Shown here: positions 29,401 to 37,712 of the stretch, piece after piece
Layout: every line of letters starts with the position of its first letter
Position numbering within the stretch: the first letter of the stretch is position 1
Assembly: GCA_017394705.1 (NCBI GenBank)
Contig: JAFPXH010000008.1
Span: forward strand, 1-44,888
Length of the DNA stretch: 44,888 bases
Origin: Paludibacteraceae bacterium
Lineage (GTDB): Bacteria; Bacteroidota; Bacteroidia; Bacteroidales; Paludibacteraceae
Direction: 5' to 3'
Notes under the pieces: model-generated
The model's database searches: none
Told to the model about the DNA's origin: nothing
The model's input: only the letters and a program-made list of their open reading frames with translations
Program-made: the position numbers and the translations under genes

Positions 29401-32046
29401 TCATTTGATTGTAATGTGAAAAACTACGTAACTTTCAGCGCCGGAAGCCATCGTATCATGCTTATCCGATGATGAAGTTGAATAGTGTTCACAATCATAT
29501 TGTCCGGAAGTGACTTTTCCTGACACATATTCTTCTTCAGCACCTTCCGGTTGCCATCCTTTCACGTCGCTGAAGTGCAATTCTGAATCTATAACCATTG
29601 TTGTTTTCCACTGAGATTCGTTAGAGTTGTAATCGGAATATACCTCATGTTCTTTGACCCATCCGCTGCATATTCTTTTGCAACTCCAAAAGTTTCCTTC
29701 ATTTGGATCTCCATTCTCATTGGTCCGCTCAATCAAGAGGTGTATTGTATGGGTTTGCGCACTCTTATAACCATTTTCATAATTCTCCGTGTACGTGCCA
29801 TCAATGGTCACCGTATTATTGCTCCGAGAAGCCGTTACATCTCCATAATAATATGCCCCATGACTACTGCTATCGCCGGCATGGAACCAGCCACCTCCAT
29901 CCACACGAATGTTACTCAAATCCGGTGCTGCCTGATACACATCAATCGGGAACATTTTACTTTCCAGCTCTCCCATCAAAAGGATCGACGGCGCACGCTT
30001 TCCGGTCTCCGTACGATCAAAGAGAGAAAGATTCTTATCTGCTTTGATAGCAATGTCGTACCGTCCCTCTTTTTCATCTACAACGGTTATATACTCATAG
30101 TCCTCTTTCCAATTTATATCTATCCATAACGCATTTCCGGGATCAATGAGAATACTTTCCTTTAATGCGTTCGTTTTGATGGAAACGATTTGTGTCAATC
30201 CATCTTTTGCGCCGAACGTTAAGGAACTTCCACTCAGAATTTCCAATCTGAATGGCGGAACAAAGCCGGTTCTGAATTCATCAAGAACGAACTCGCCTGC
30301 ACCTCCGATGTGAACAATAGGCACCGCAAAGTAAGTTTGTGCCTTCAGATCGTCATAAGGACATACAACGGAGAACCCCTCCCTTGCTTGTTCTTCTGTC
30401 ACTCTGCTGAGATCAAACATCCCTATTTTCTTTATGGGTTCATCTTGACCAGGCTTAAAGATACCTATTTCTGCCCAACAGTAACCCAAGGTATGTCCTT
30501 GTCCTACATTGAGCCGGAGTCTTACACTGGTTGAATCCTCTGATACAATAGCATCCATAGATTTGATTTGCGGGGTATAGGATATCGTGTCGGTCAAGAA
30601 GGACCAATTCTTGTCAAAGAACTTCTTCTCGCCTTCTTTAGAGAAAACAGAGAAATGTCCCTTTGCCTCCAAGTCCAAGGAAAGCAGGGCGATATTCAGT
30701 TGGGATTGACTTAGAACATCATATAGAAACGGCGTTCCGCTCATATCTGTAGTATCTCCCGGTAATAAATCGACAGAATTTTTAAATTCTCCGCCAATTT
30801 TCGGACCTGCATAAAGATAGGTGCCGAGTGCAAAACGGAAGATCTTCTTAATCCAACTGGCGGTAAAGATGTCGCCGGAGAACTTCATACCCGTTTGTAC
30901 ATAACCCGAGAATGCTACTTGTCCGGAGAGGTCTAACATATCTGCCGGAACTTCTTTGTTTTCATCTGGTACTAAATGCAGGCCTAAGCTGACAGGGAAC
31001 CATGAATCGGAATCAATGGTATAGTGCTGCCCCACACCCAAACGTACTTGCGGCATGTTCAATTTAGCTTCCAATTTACCCTCCCCGCGCAAAAAGAGCG
31101 ACGGAATAGGATTGATACCGAAGATTGGACACGCGGCAGGGAAGAGAATCTCATCACAGGGTAACAATTCACCGGAGTCAAACTCAAATCCCTGAGACAC
31201 GGACATCGCAAGAGCAGGCTTGGTCTTAATAACCATATCCTGTGAAAGGCTCGCCATAAAACGAGTCCATGTTACATTAAAAGCTGCACGGAATTTAACG
31301 ACCAGACCAATTTGTGCGCTAAGTTCGATAGCCGAATTATCGGTCGGATTCCAAGAACGGGTAAACGTGCTCTCAAAATCAATCAACTTCAATTCGGAAT
31401 CCCCGGATACTTGTTTTATCTTGGCGCGTGGGAAGCCTTCCGGCGTACAGCCTGCGATGCGACGAACAACTTGTCCGTCTTTGGTTACACCTATTTGCTC
31501 TACCGTGATATACTGCTCAAAGACATCGCTCAACTGCTCTATGGCATGACCGCTAACATACGTAACATCACCATCTGTGTACAAATCGTCCACAATACAA
31601 CTAAAACTGCCTTCTTCATATTTCTCTTTAGCTATGTCATCGGTTGGAAGACCGATCAGTACATCGCCTACCTGCGGTTTTAAGTGGGCAGGCAGGTTCA
31701 CGAAAGTGACGCCAAACTCACTGGCATAATCGACATACGGACACAAGCCTTCTTGCTCCATAAACTTCACCCGCGGGTTAAATCGTATTTCGGGCTGTTG
31801 GAAGCCGATGGAGTCAATCGCCGCTAACGGAATACGGTAGATAGTGTCGGCAAGAACGACCTCTTGCGTCACCCAGCGGTCGTATTCCACCGAGTCCACG
31901 CCGATCTTGGACTGGCGCATCTCGATCACTTCATCATAGAAGAAACCGTTGAAATCTCCGTCATTACGGTAGATATAGAAGGCCTCTTGAGAGAAGGCAC
32001 AAAGGCACAATGTACCAAGTACAAAAGTTAAGATGAGCTTTCTCAT
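29401..32046 (-). CDS. Large exported protein of the third cassette, unknown function
   Basis: An 881-residue exported protein, signal peptide MRKLILTFVLGTLCLCAFS. It starts with a module frequent in Bacteroidales surface proteins (YIYRNDGDFNGFFYDEVIEM, later YRIPLAAIDSIGFQQPE). The middle (about 210-480) has alternating hydrophobic/polar strands (ELSAQIGLVVKFRAAFNVTW, QVAFSGYVQTGMKFSGDIFT), perhaps a long beta structure. The C-terminal part (about 740-881) is beta-rich and ends VVFHITIK, similar to the LEYKTTLK ends of the C10 proteins. No protease motif, and no sorting domain of its own. It overlaps its small partner by ATGA, just as the two C10 proteases do. The family is not recognised. 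Confidence 0.75.
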   Translation of the reverse strand: MRKLILTFVLGTLCLCAFSQEAFYIYRNDGDFNGFFYDEVIEMRQSKIGVDSVEYDRWVTQEVVLADTIYRIPLAAIDSIGFQQPEIRFNPRVKFMEQEGLCPYVDYASEFGVTFVNLPAHLKPQVGDVLIGLPTDDIAKEKYEEGSFSCIVDDLYTDGDVTYVSGHAIEQLSDVFEQYITVEQIGVTKDGQVVRRIAGCTPEGFPRAKIKQVSGDSELKLIDFESTFTRSWNPTDNSAIELSAQIGLVVKFRAAFNVTWTRFMASLSQDMVIKTKPALAMSVSQGFEFDSGELLPCDEILFPAACPIFGINPIPSLFLRGEGKLEAKLNMPQVRLGVGQHYTIDSDSWFPVSLGLHLVPDENKEVPADMLDLSGQVAFSGYVQTGMKFSGDIFTASWIKKIFRFALGTYLYAGPKIGGEFKNSVDLLPGDTTDMSGTPFLYDVLSQSQLNIALLSLDLEAKGHFSVFSKEGEKKFFDKNWSFLTDTISYTPQIKSMDAIVSEDSTSVRLRLNVGQGHTLGYCWAEIGIFKPGQDEPIKKIGMFDLSRVTEEQAREGFSVVCPYDDLKAQTYFAVPIVHIGGAGEFVLDEFRTGFVPPFRLEILSGSSLTFGAKDGLTQIVSIKTNALKESILIDPGNALWIDINWKEDYEYITVVDEKEGRYDIAIKADKNLSLFDRTETGKRAPSILLMGELESKMFPIDVYQAAPDLSNIRVDGGGWFHAGDSSSHGAYYYGDVTASRSNNTVTIDGTYTENYENGYKSAQTHTIHLLIERTNENGDPNEGNFWSCKRICSGWVKEHEVYSDYNSNESQWKTTMVIDSELHFSDVKGWQPEGAEEEYVSGKVTSGQYDCEHYSTSSSDKHDTMASGAESYVVFHITIK

Positions 32047-32528
32047 TGTTTCACGAATTTAAAGGAGGCACCGCCTGCGTTAATGATATAGTTTCCTGCG
32101 GGATAAGCGCTCATGACGATGGAGGTCGACTGACCGCCTGTTGCTTGTTGCGTAAAGAGCAACTTACCGTCCACGTTATACACCGCTACGTTCGCCTTGT
32201 CGGGAAGGCCGTCGATGAGCATCATCTCATTGTTCTGGCGGATGAGGATCGTTCCCGGCGCCACTACCGGTGCATCAATACCTTCCGGCAGACCTTCGTA
32301 CGTATATTTGCGTACGTTCTCCAGCAGGTAGATGATGGGTGCATCGCCGGAAGTCTGCAGGATCAGTTGTCCCGGTTCGAACTTCGTGACCGGTTCCTGA
32401 TCCAGCAGGAACGTCACCACTTGTCCGTCCATCATGTGAACGTTCAGTTTCTGCACAGGTTGTTCGTCCTGTGCCCATGCTGCGCCTGTGATAAAGAGGG
32501 CAGCTAAGAGGGGAAAGATCTTTGTCAT
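32043..32528 (-). CDS. Small exported stalk/sorting-domain protein of the third cassette
   Basis: A 161-residue protein, signal peptide MTKIFPLLAALFITGAAWAQ. It has the same layout as the other two small partners: LNVHMMDGQVVTFLLDQEP, TKFEPGQLILQTSGDAPIIY, VRKYTYEGLPEGID, then NVAVYNVDGKLLFTQQATGG and GNYIINAGGASFKFVKQ. All three end in [TS]FKF-x-x-Q. It is the first gene of operon B and lies directly downstream of the membrane AraC gene. Its leader contains a 7-bp hairpin (ATCCGCC / GGCGGAT, 32565-32584). Confidence 0.78.
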   Translation of the reverse strand: MTKIFPLLAALFITGAAWAQDEQPVQKLNVHMMDGQVVTFLLDQEPVTKFEPGQLILQTSGDAPIIYLLENVRKYTYEGLPEGIDAPVVAPGTILIRQNNEMMLIDGLPDKANVAVYNVDGKLLFTQQATGGQSTSIVMSAYPAGNYIINAGGASFKFVKQ

Positions 32529-32611
32529 AATGATATAGTTTGAGGTTGTTTGACATTGTTTTTGATCCGCCCAATGTGGCGGATGGGTTATTTGCGATTC
32601 AAATGAACGCG

Positions 32612-32677
32612 CAAAAGTACTGCTTTTTTATGAAAAAGCATTCTCAAATCGTACAATTCGACTCTCAAATCGTACAA
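32612..32677 (-). promoter_or_regulatory. Activator-type promoter with 21-bp direct repeats, operon B
   Basis: -7 box TACTTTTG (32612-32619), no -33 box, near-perfect palindrome GCTTTTTTATGAAAAAGC (32622-32639), then direct repeats TCTCAAATCGTACAA at 32642-32656 and 32663-32677 (period 21). The far repeat ends 6 nt before the stop codon of the AraC regulator gene. Confidence 0.8.
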
Positions 32678-32683
32678 AAGTGA

Positions 32684-33766
32684 TTATTGTAGGTTTTTAT
32701 GGCGGTATTGGAGAGGTGTCTCGCCGGTAATCTCCTTGAAGACGCGGTAGAAGGTCTGGTCTGAAGTGAAGCCGCTGAGGGCGATAGCCGAAGAAACGGC
32801 GTCATGATCTGTACCGTATTGCGGATCCGCAAGGATGGCCTTGGCGTTCTCAACCCGGTATTGCGCCACGAGTTGCGAGAAACTGAAATTCGTGCGCCTA
32901 TTGATACAAGCGGAGACGTACGTGCGGTTGGATCCCACAGCCGCAGCGAGGTCTTGAATAGTGAGGTTCGGGTTTGTGAAGAGTCGTTCTTCGCGCAAGG
33001 CAGTGATGATTTTATTGAACAGTTCATCCGTCTCCTCTATCGTCGCGTTACGGGCTTTCTCTTCTTCCTCTTCCTCGCTCTGCGTGATCGTTTCCTCCGG
33101 CAGGAAGGTATGCGCCGCAACGTAACCTAAGCCGTATAAGAGAATCGACATCAACACCGCGGGGATGGAGACGAGTATCGAGCCGTCAAACGAATCCCGC
33201 CCGAGGAGGTTGAGTAACATAGATACAAAGGCGGTGAAGCCGACGAAAAGGAGGAGCGTGTGCGTCGGTTGCAAGAGGTAACTACGGTCGTCGGTATAGT
33301 TATTATCCAACCGCCGCTGAGTATTTCGGATCAGACGATACCCGCGAACCAGCACCCAAACGATCTGTGCGGCAAAGCAAAGACGGGCTATCAGATGAAT
33401 GAGATCTTCACCTCCCCAATGAAAGCGCACGTTCAGCGGAAAAACAATCGCCACAACCGCCGCCGGAAGAAGCAAAAGCGGCACTTCGTAGGTGATCCTC
33501 GTTCGCGTGAGGGCGCGCAGGTACGCATAATATAAAGGATATACGCACAGGTTGACGACGGAGTAGCTCCATTCGCCTAAGAAACTCGGATGGCCGGAAA
33601 AATACATCCAGTGGTCCGTATAAAGTATAGTAGCCGCAAGGTAAAATAACAAGATCGAACTCGTTACACGGGGCTCTTTACTGCCGCTATGGAAACGCAC
33701 AGCGAAGAAAATGCTCCAAAAGAAACAGAGCATCATCGGCAGCGATATGATCCATTGGTATAACAT
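32684..33766 (-). CDS. Membrane-embedded AraC-family transcriptional regulator
   Basis: A 360-residue protein. Residues 1-225 form about seven hydrophobic helices (MLYQWIISLPMMLCFFWSIF, SSILLFYLAATILY, VPLLLLPAAVVAIVF and others). They are followed by an acidic linker (QSEEEEEEKARN) and a C-terminal HTH_18 domain (about 255-358) with LTIQDLAAAVGSNRTYVSAC and SGFTSDQTFYRVFKEITGETPLQYR. This membrane-AraC type is known in Bacteroidetes and presumably senses an envelope signal. It is directly upstream of operon B, and both operon promoters carry matching direct repeats, so it is the best candidate for their regulator; this is inference. Own promoter at 33802-33833. Confidence 0.88.
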   Translation of the reverse strand: MLYQWIISLPMMLCFFWSIFFAVRFHSGSKEPRVTSSILLFYLAATILYTDHWMYFSGHPSFLGEWSYSVVNLCVYPLYYAYLRALTRTRITYEVPLLLLPAAVVAIVFPLNVRFHWGGEDLIHLIARLCFAAQIVWVLVRGYRLIRNTQRRLDNNYTDDRSYLLQPTHTLLLFVGFTAFVSMLLNLLGRDSFDGSILVSIPAVLMSILLYGLGYVAAHTFLPEETITQSEEEEEEKARNATIEETDELFNKIITALREERLFTNPNLTIQDLAAAVGSNRTYVSACINRRTNFSFSQLVAQYRVENAKAILADPQYGTDHDAVSSAIALSGFTSDQTFYRVFKEITGETPLQYRHKNLQ

Positions 33767-33801
33767 GTATGCCTGCTTTCCGTTGTTTGTTAATCACGCC
33801 G

Positions 33802-33833
33802 CAAAGGTACTGTTTTTTTACAACCTATGCAAG
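33802..33833 (-). promoter_or_regulatory. Bacteroidetes promoter of the AraC gene
   Basis: Minus-strand -7 box TACCTTTG (33802-33809), -33 CTTG (33830-33833), spacing 20 nt. In the rest of the gap up to 34020 I see no gene and no clear structure. Confidence 0.85.
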
Positions 33834-34020
33834 TTTTTGTAGGTCTTTTTGACCAAAAGTGATGTTTTTTCTGAGATTGGGTTATTTTGCGCTGCTTTTT
33901 CTCTTAATCTTCTTTGCTTTTCCTCGGAACATGGTCCCGTGATGGTCAAGTTATAAGAAGTACATTGGAAGTGTATAGGAAGGCCTTCGTTCATTGTTTT
34001 GCACCAAATCAGTAGATTTG

Positions 34021-34052
34021 TTTGTATATGTCAAAATTTTATTGTACCTTTG
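34021..34052 (+). promoter_or_regulatory. Bacteroidetes promoter of the FMN reductase gene
   Basis: -33 TTTG (34021-34024), 20-nt spacer, -7 TACCTTTG (34045-34052); leader of about 19 nt. Confidence 0.87.
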
Positions 34053-34076
34053 CGGCCAATAAACGAAATAGTGCTT

Positions 34077-34700
34077 ATGAAAGTATTACTCATTAACGGT
34101 TCACCGCGTAAGAACGGGAACACCTTTACCGCGCTCAGCGAGATTGCTCAAACTCTTCAGACCGAAGGTATCGATTCAGAGATTGTATGGATAGGTAACA
34201 AACCTCTTCGCGGGTGTATAGCATGCGGGACGTGTAAAAAGCAAGGCAACGGCCGCTGCATTTTTGACGATGATGTATGCAATGCCATCTCCGCCAAGTT
34301 CGCCGAGTCGGACGGGTTTGTCTTTGGTTCTCCGGTCTATTACGGTCAGCCCAACGGTGCCCTTCTCGCCATCATGCAACGTCTGTGTTTCTCCAACGGA
34401 GCGAACATGCAGAACAAACCTGCCGGCGTCGTTACTATCTGCCGTCGCGGTGGTGCGACAGCTGCTTTCGAAGCTCTTCAGATGCCGTTGCAGATGATGA
34501 ATATGCCCATTGCTACATCGCAGTACTGGAATATAGCTTATGGTCGCGAAGAAGGTCAAGTAGCGCGTGATACAGAAGGAATGCAGACCATGCGCACGCT
34601 GGCGCATAACCTGGCATGGATGATTCGTGGTTTACGGGGAGAGCATGCGCCCGAGTTGCCGGCACGTGAAGAATGGCAACCGATGCATTTTATCCGTTAA
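34077..34700 (+). CDS. Flavodoxin-like NAD(P)H-dependent FMN reductase
   Basis: A 207-residue protein beginning MKVLLINGSPRKNGNTFTAL, the FMN phosphate-binding loop of the NADPH-dependent FMN reductase / iron-sulphur flavoprotein family. The cysteine cluster GCIACGTCKKQGNGRC resembles the compact motif of iron-sulphur flavoproteins, and FGSPVYYGQPNGALLAIMQR is the second flavin loop. It probably carries FMN and perhaps a [4Fe-4S] cluster; the electron acceptor is unknown. An upstream Met at 33999 lies ahead of the promoter and is rejected. Its TAA shares bases with the stop of the convergent Nudix gene. Confidence 0.9.
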   Translation: MKVLLINGSPRKNGNTFTALSEIAQTLQTEGIDSEIVWIGNKPLRGCIACGTCKKQGNGRCIFDDDVCNAISAKFAESDGFVFGSPVYYGQPNGALLAIMQRLCFSNGANMQNKPAGVVTICRRGGATAAFEALQMPLQMMNMPIATSQYWNIAYGREEGQVARDTEGMQTMRTLAHNLAWMIRGLRGEHAPELPAREEWQPMHFIR

Positions 34701-35263
34701 GACATTTTCTTTTCTGCGAAATAGCGCCATAGAGGCGCTGCGTGGAGGGCTTGGATGATTTCTCCGTCACGCAACATCTCCAGCACTTGGTCCGGAGTCA
34801 TGAGGTCCACATGGATATCTTCCGTGGGTTCCTGATGCTGTTCTCGGCGTTTCTCCACGCCAATAGCAAGAAACGTATAGGATTTGTTATTATGATTCGT
34901 GGGGTTCGGGGAGAGCGTCATGAAGGGTTGCCATTCCCCACCCTCGTAACCTGTCTCTTCGCTCAGCTCTCGCTTTGCCGCCTGTAGCGGCGTTTCTCCC
35001 GGGTCTACCACTCCAGCTACGAGTTCGTAATGCGTCTCGCCTAAGGCATGACGATATTGGTCCACCATCACCATCTGTCCCTCTTTGGTGATAGCGATGA
35101 CATTAATCCAATCGGGGAACTCCAGTACATACCACGTAGGAATCTGATTGCCGTTGGGCAATTGGACGCACTCCTGGCGCACGGAAAGCCATGGGCCAAG
35201 GCGAAGTATATTCTCGCTCTTAATAACGCGCCAGAGGCGATTGACTAACTTAGGATAAGCCAT
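34697..35263 (-). CDS. Nudix hydrolase, ADP-ribose pyrophosphatase-like
   Basis: A 188-residue protein with a complete Nudix box at 84-106 (Gly84, Glu90, RELSEETGY with the metal-binding glutamates). The layout, an N-terminal beta domain with VIAITKEGQMVMVDQYRHAL ahead of the box, is that of ADP-sugar pyrophosphatases (NUDT5/NudF type), which cleave ADP-ribose. Substrate assignment is by resemblance only. It lies 17 nt after the membrane-protein gene and is probably co-transcribed with it. Its stop codon overlaps that of the convergent FMN reductase gene, and no terminator hairpin separates them. Confidence 0.9.
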   Translation of the reverse strand: MAYPKLVNRLWRVIKSENILRLGPWLSVRQECVQLPNGNQIPTWYVLEFPDWINVIAITKEGQMVMVDQYRHALGETHYELVAGVVDPGETPLQAAKRELSEETGYEGGEWQPFMTLSPNPTNHNNKSYTFLAIGVEKRREQHQEPTEDIHVDLMTPDQVLEMLRDGEIIQALHAAPLWRYFAEKKMS

Positions 35264-35280
35264 GCGGCGCAGAAAGAAAA

Positions 35281-36030
35281 TTACGGAATCAGTTTCTCCA
35301 GTTTCTCGGAGATCTCGTCCATATATTTATTACCGGTCTCCGGATTAATAGGCAGCACACCGAACTCAATGGTAATGAATGGGTGCATGCTATTGGTGGT
35401 AACGAGCTTGAGGTCCTGACGTCCGCGGCGAACTTCCATAATCTCTTTGAGTGGGACGATGACTCCTTGTGCAAAGAGAATTCCGTTCTCCAGATTCGCC
35501 AATACATCGCGACCAACGAGGATATCATGCTTGAACCATATTTCATAATTATCGCCGAGATTCTCTTTGATAACCTTGAGTGCCTTGGCATTTAACTCCG
35601 GAGCCTCTTTTCTCCATTGGTCACGTACGCGGGTACGCTCTGCGTTCGCTTCACGCACATGCTCCTCGTTCTCATTGATATAGAAATCAATACTCTTGAT
35701 ATAGTTTTTAGCGCGTGAGCGCAAGCCGAAGAGCAAGAGGATATCCGCAAGAATGACTACTCCGGCATAGCCGAGCATGCCATAATACTCCTGCAGCGCA
35801 AAAGGAATAACGGAATACGCGAGCGCGAGGATAAGGCTGGTATAAATCAATATACGGCACTTGTTATGGCCATGACGAATGGCACGAATGGTCTCATCTC
35901 GCGTAATCTCGCGCGCCACTTTGAGCCGGTCACGGGCATCAAACCACTGCCAGATCAGGAAGAACGATACCAACAACAATCCGATAAGGATGAAGAGAAG
36001 TGCGTACAACAGAATTTCCAAGTTATTCAT
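35281..36030 (-). CDS. Membrane protein of unknown function
   Basis: A 249-residue protein with one hydrophobic helix at the N terminus (LLYALLFILIGLLLVSFFLIWQW) and two more at about 62-104. A charged coiled-coil-like stretch follows (about 118-160, INENEEHVREANAERTRVRD). The cytoplasmic C-terminal domain has a beta pattern (DILVGRDVLANLENGILFAQ, IVPLKEIMEV) reminiscent of PH-like folds. No enzyme motif and no family I recognise. Expressed from 36075-36106 together with the Nudix gene. Confidence 0.7.
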   Translation of the reverse strand: MNNLEILLYALLFILIGLLLVSFFLIWQWFDARDRLKVAREITRDETIRAIRHGHNKCRILIYTSLILALAYSVIPFALQEYYGMLGYAGVVILADILLLFGLRSRAKNYIKSIDFYINENEEHVREANAERTRVRDQWRKEAPELNAKALKVIKENLGDNYEIWFKHDILVGRDVLANLENGILFAQGVIVPLKEIMEVRRGRQDLKLVTTNSMHPFITIEFGVLPINPETGNKYMDEISEKLEKLIP

Positions 36031-36074
36031 AGCTGCAATTATTTAAGGATTAATCCATATTTATGAATTTGGCG

Positions 36075-36106
36075 CAAAGATACATATAATTTTTGAGATA
36101 TGCAAA
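36075..36106 (-). promoter_or_regulatory. Bacteroidetes promoter of the membrane-protein/Nudix unit
   Basis: -7 box TATCTTTG (36075-36082) and -33 TTTG (36103-36106), spacing 20 nt, minus strand. Confidence 0.85.
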
Positions 36107-36163
36107 TAAAATGTTGATTTTTTTTCAAATGCTGTGAAACGAGCCCCATTTGACACCCAAAAA

Positions 36164-36186
36164 GCGCCCGAGGGTTTCTCGGGCGC
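36164..36186 (-). terminator. Terminator of the sus-like operon
   Basis: A 9-bp GC-rich stem GCGCCCGAG / CTCGGGCGC with a 5-nt loop, flanked by T runs on both strands, lies 44 nt past the SusE stop. Confidence 0.9.
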
Positions 36187-36230
36187 CTTTTTGAGCATGC
36201 TTGCTACAAATGTAGCAAAATTCATTGAGA

Positions 36231-37631
36231 TTATTGGATAGAACCAGTACCTGCGTTGAAGTCAAGAGTAACTTTCTGACCTGCAGTAACAGGAGTTTTG
36301 TCAGCGATTTCGTCACCGAGACGGTAAACAATGTTGCCACTAACGAGTTTGAACTCATGTTTCCACCAATCAATAGTACCAAATGCAGCACCGCCAGCGA
36401 ACATACGGAGATCGTCTGCATTTGCAGTAACATTAAGAACTGCTTTGCCGTTCTCAACAGTCGGTTGAAGAACGCCGCTCCAGGTAGCATCATCACTGAA
36501 TGCCGGGCCGATACCATAGATTTGAGCCGGCTCAACGAATACTTTATCCTTACTGTAATCCAAATAAATCAGGTACAGACCGCTCTCAGCTACTACGAGG
36601 TTACCACCGCTTTCAGTAGCACCTTCAACACCGTTTACAAGTTGGAAGAAGTCACCACTCCACTCTTTTATAGTATTGAACTTGAAGCCTTCGTTAGCGT
36701 TGATATAAGCAATTGCATAGAAAGCGTCCTCGCCAATAACCTTAATCATGTCGCGGCATGCAGCCCAGTCCCAACCACAGAATTGACCAATGAGATATAC
36801 AGCTTCTGGAGCTTTCTCCTCGTACTTTTCAGTACACTCGGTTTTGTCAACAAAGCTCTTCTCAATAGCACCACCGGCGAGGTTCCACTCAAGCTCAAAG
36901 GTATATTTACCACTGTTAGGAAGAACGATGTCAGCAGCACCAGATTTCATGCCCTCACCAAGGTTAGTTTCAATAAGGATTTCAGAAGCCGGAGTCAGTT
37001 TGATTTTCCAACCGCCTCCATAAGCGTATTTATACTTGTCACCCTTCTTCATCTCTTTGTCTTTGAGAGTCCAAGTCATTTTGGTTTTGTTGAAATCAGA
37101 AGCCGCAAGTTTAAGCTCAGAGTTAGCATTGATAGCCCACTCAACCGGAGCAACTACGATGCATGCCTCTGGCAGATCTCCGTTCTTGTTCAAATCAAGC
37201 GCAATGTGATAGAAACCACTCTCTGGAACAGTCATCTTTACATTCTGTTCCAATTTACCCTTGTACACCTGAATAGTAACACCATAAGCAGCATCGTACG
37301 GGTCACCGAGTTCGAGTGTGGCGCCATATTCAATAGCTTGTTGGTTCTCATAAAGAGCAAGTGTAAATTCCTTGCCTCCTTCGAGAGCGATGTACTTCTC
37401 ATACAAACCTGCGCGCGGCTGCTTATCGTACTCGTTGATACCAGCACCCATTAAACCGAGAGCTGCATTTGCAGCTTGCATGTTCTCAATTGCTGTAGCA
37501 GGACCATATACGTAGAAACCATCTTCTACTACATCATCCAGACCACCGCCACCACCGCCTTTATTCTCACATGCAGTAAACATGAAGCCCATCATGGCGA
37601 TAGCGCACATCAAAAAACTAAGTTTTTTCAT
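36231..37631 (-). CDS. SusE/SusF-type outer-membrane lipoprotein
   Basis: A 466-residue lipoprotein: signal peptide with lipobox FMFTAC (Cys21), then ENKGGGGGG, a glycine-rich tether. The rest is a series of beta domains of the SusE/SusF type. One shows the starch-binding pattern AVYLIGQFCGWDWAACRDMI, followed by AINANEGFKFNTIKEW; the last domain has IYGIGPAFSDDATW. SusE/F proteins sit on the cell surface and bind alpha-glucan next to the SusCD transporter. As usual in such clusters it follows susD, here after an 81-nt gap with a hairpin. The binding specificity here is an inference. Confidence 0.85.
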   Translation of the reverse strand: MKKLSFLMCAIAMMGFMFTACENKGGGGGGLDDVVEDGFYVYGPATAIENMQAANAALGLMGAGINEYDKQPRAGLYEKYIALEGGKEFTLALYENQQAIEYGATLELGDPYDAAYGVTIQVYKGKLEQNVKMTVPESGFYHIALDLNKNGDLPEACIVVAPVEWAINANSELKLAASDFNKTKMTWTLKDKEMKKGDKYKYAYGGGWKIKLTPASEILIETNLGEGMKSGAADIVLPNSGKYTFELEWNLAGGAIEKSFVDKTECTEKYEEKAPEAVYLIGQFCGWDWAACRDMIKVIGEDAFYAIAYINANEGFKFNTIKEWSGDFFQLVNGVEGATESGGNLVVAESGLYLIYLDYSKDKVFVEPAQIYGIGPAFSDDATWSGVLQPTVENGKAVLNVTANADDLRMFAGGAAFGTIDWWKHEFKLVSGNIVYRLGDEIADKTPVTAGQKVTLDFNAGTGSIQ

Positions 37632-37682
37632 AATGTTTTTTTGTTTAAAGTTAATAAAATAAGTTGTTTTTAAAGTTATTAG

Positions 37683-37702
37683 ATTCGTTCTTTATAACGA
37701 AT
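37683..37702 (-). promoter_or_regulatory. Intercistronic hairpin between susD and susE
   Basis: ATTCGTT / AACGAAT, 7 bp with a 6-nt loop, lies 11 nt past the SusD stop. There is no strong T run and no promoter box between the genes, so it could be an mRNA stability or partial-termination element that sets different SusD and SusE levels. Confidence 0.5.
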
Positions 37703-37712
37703 TTCTATTTCA

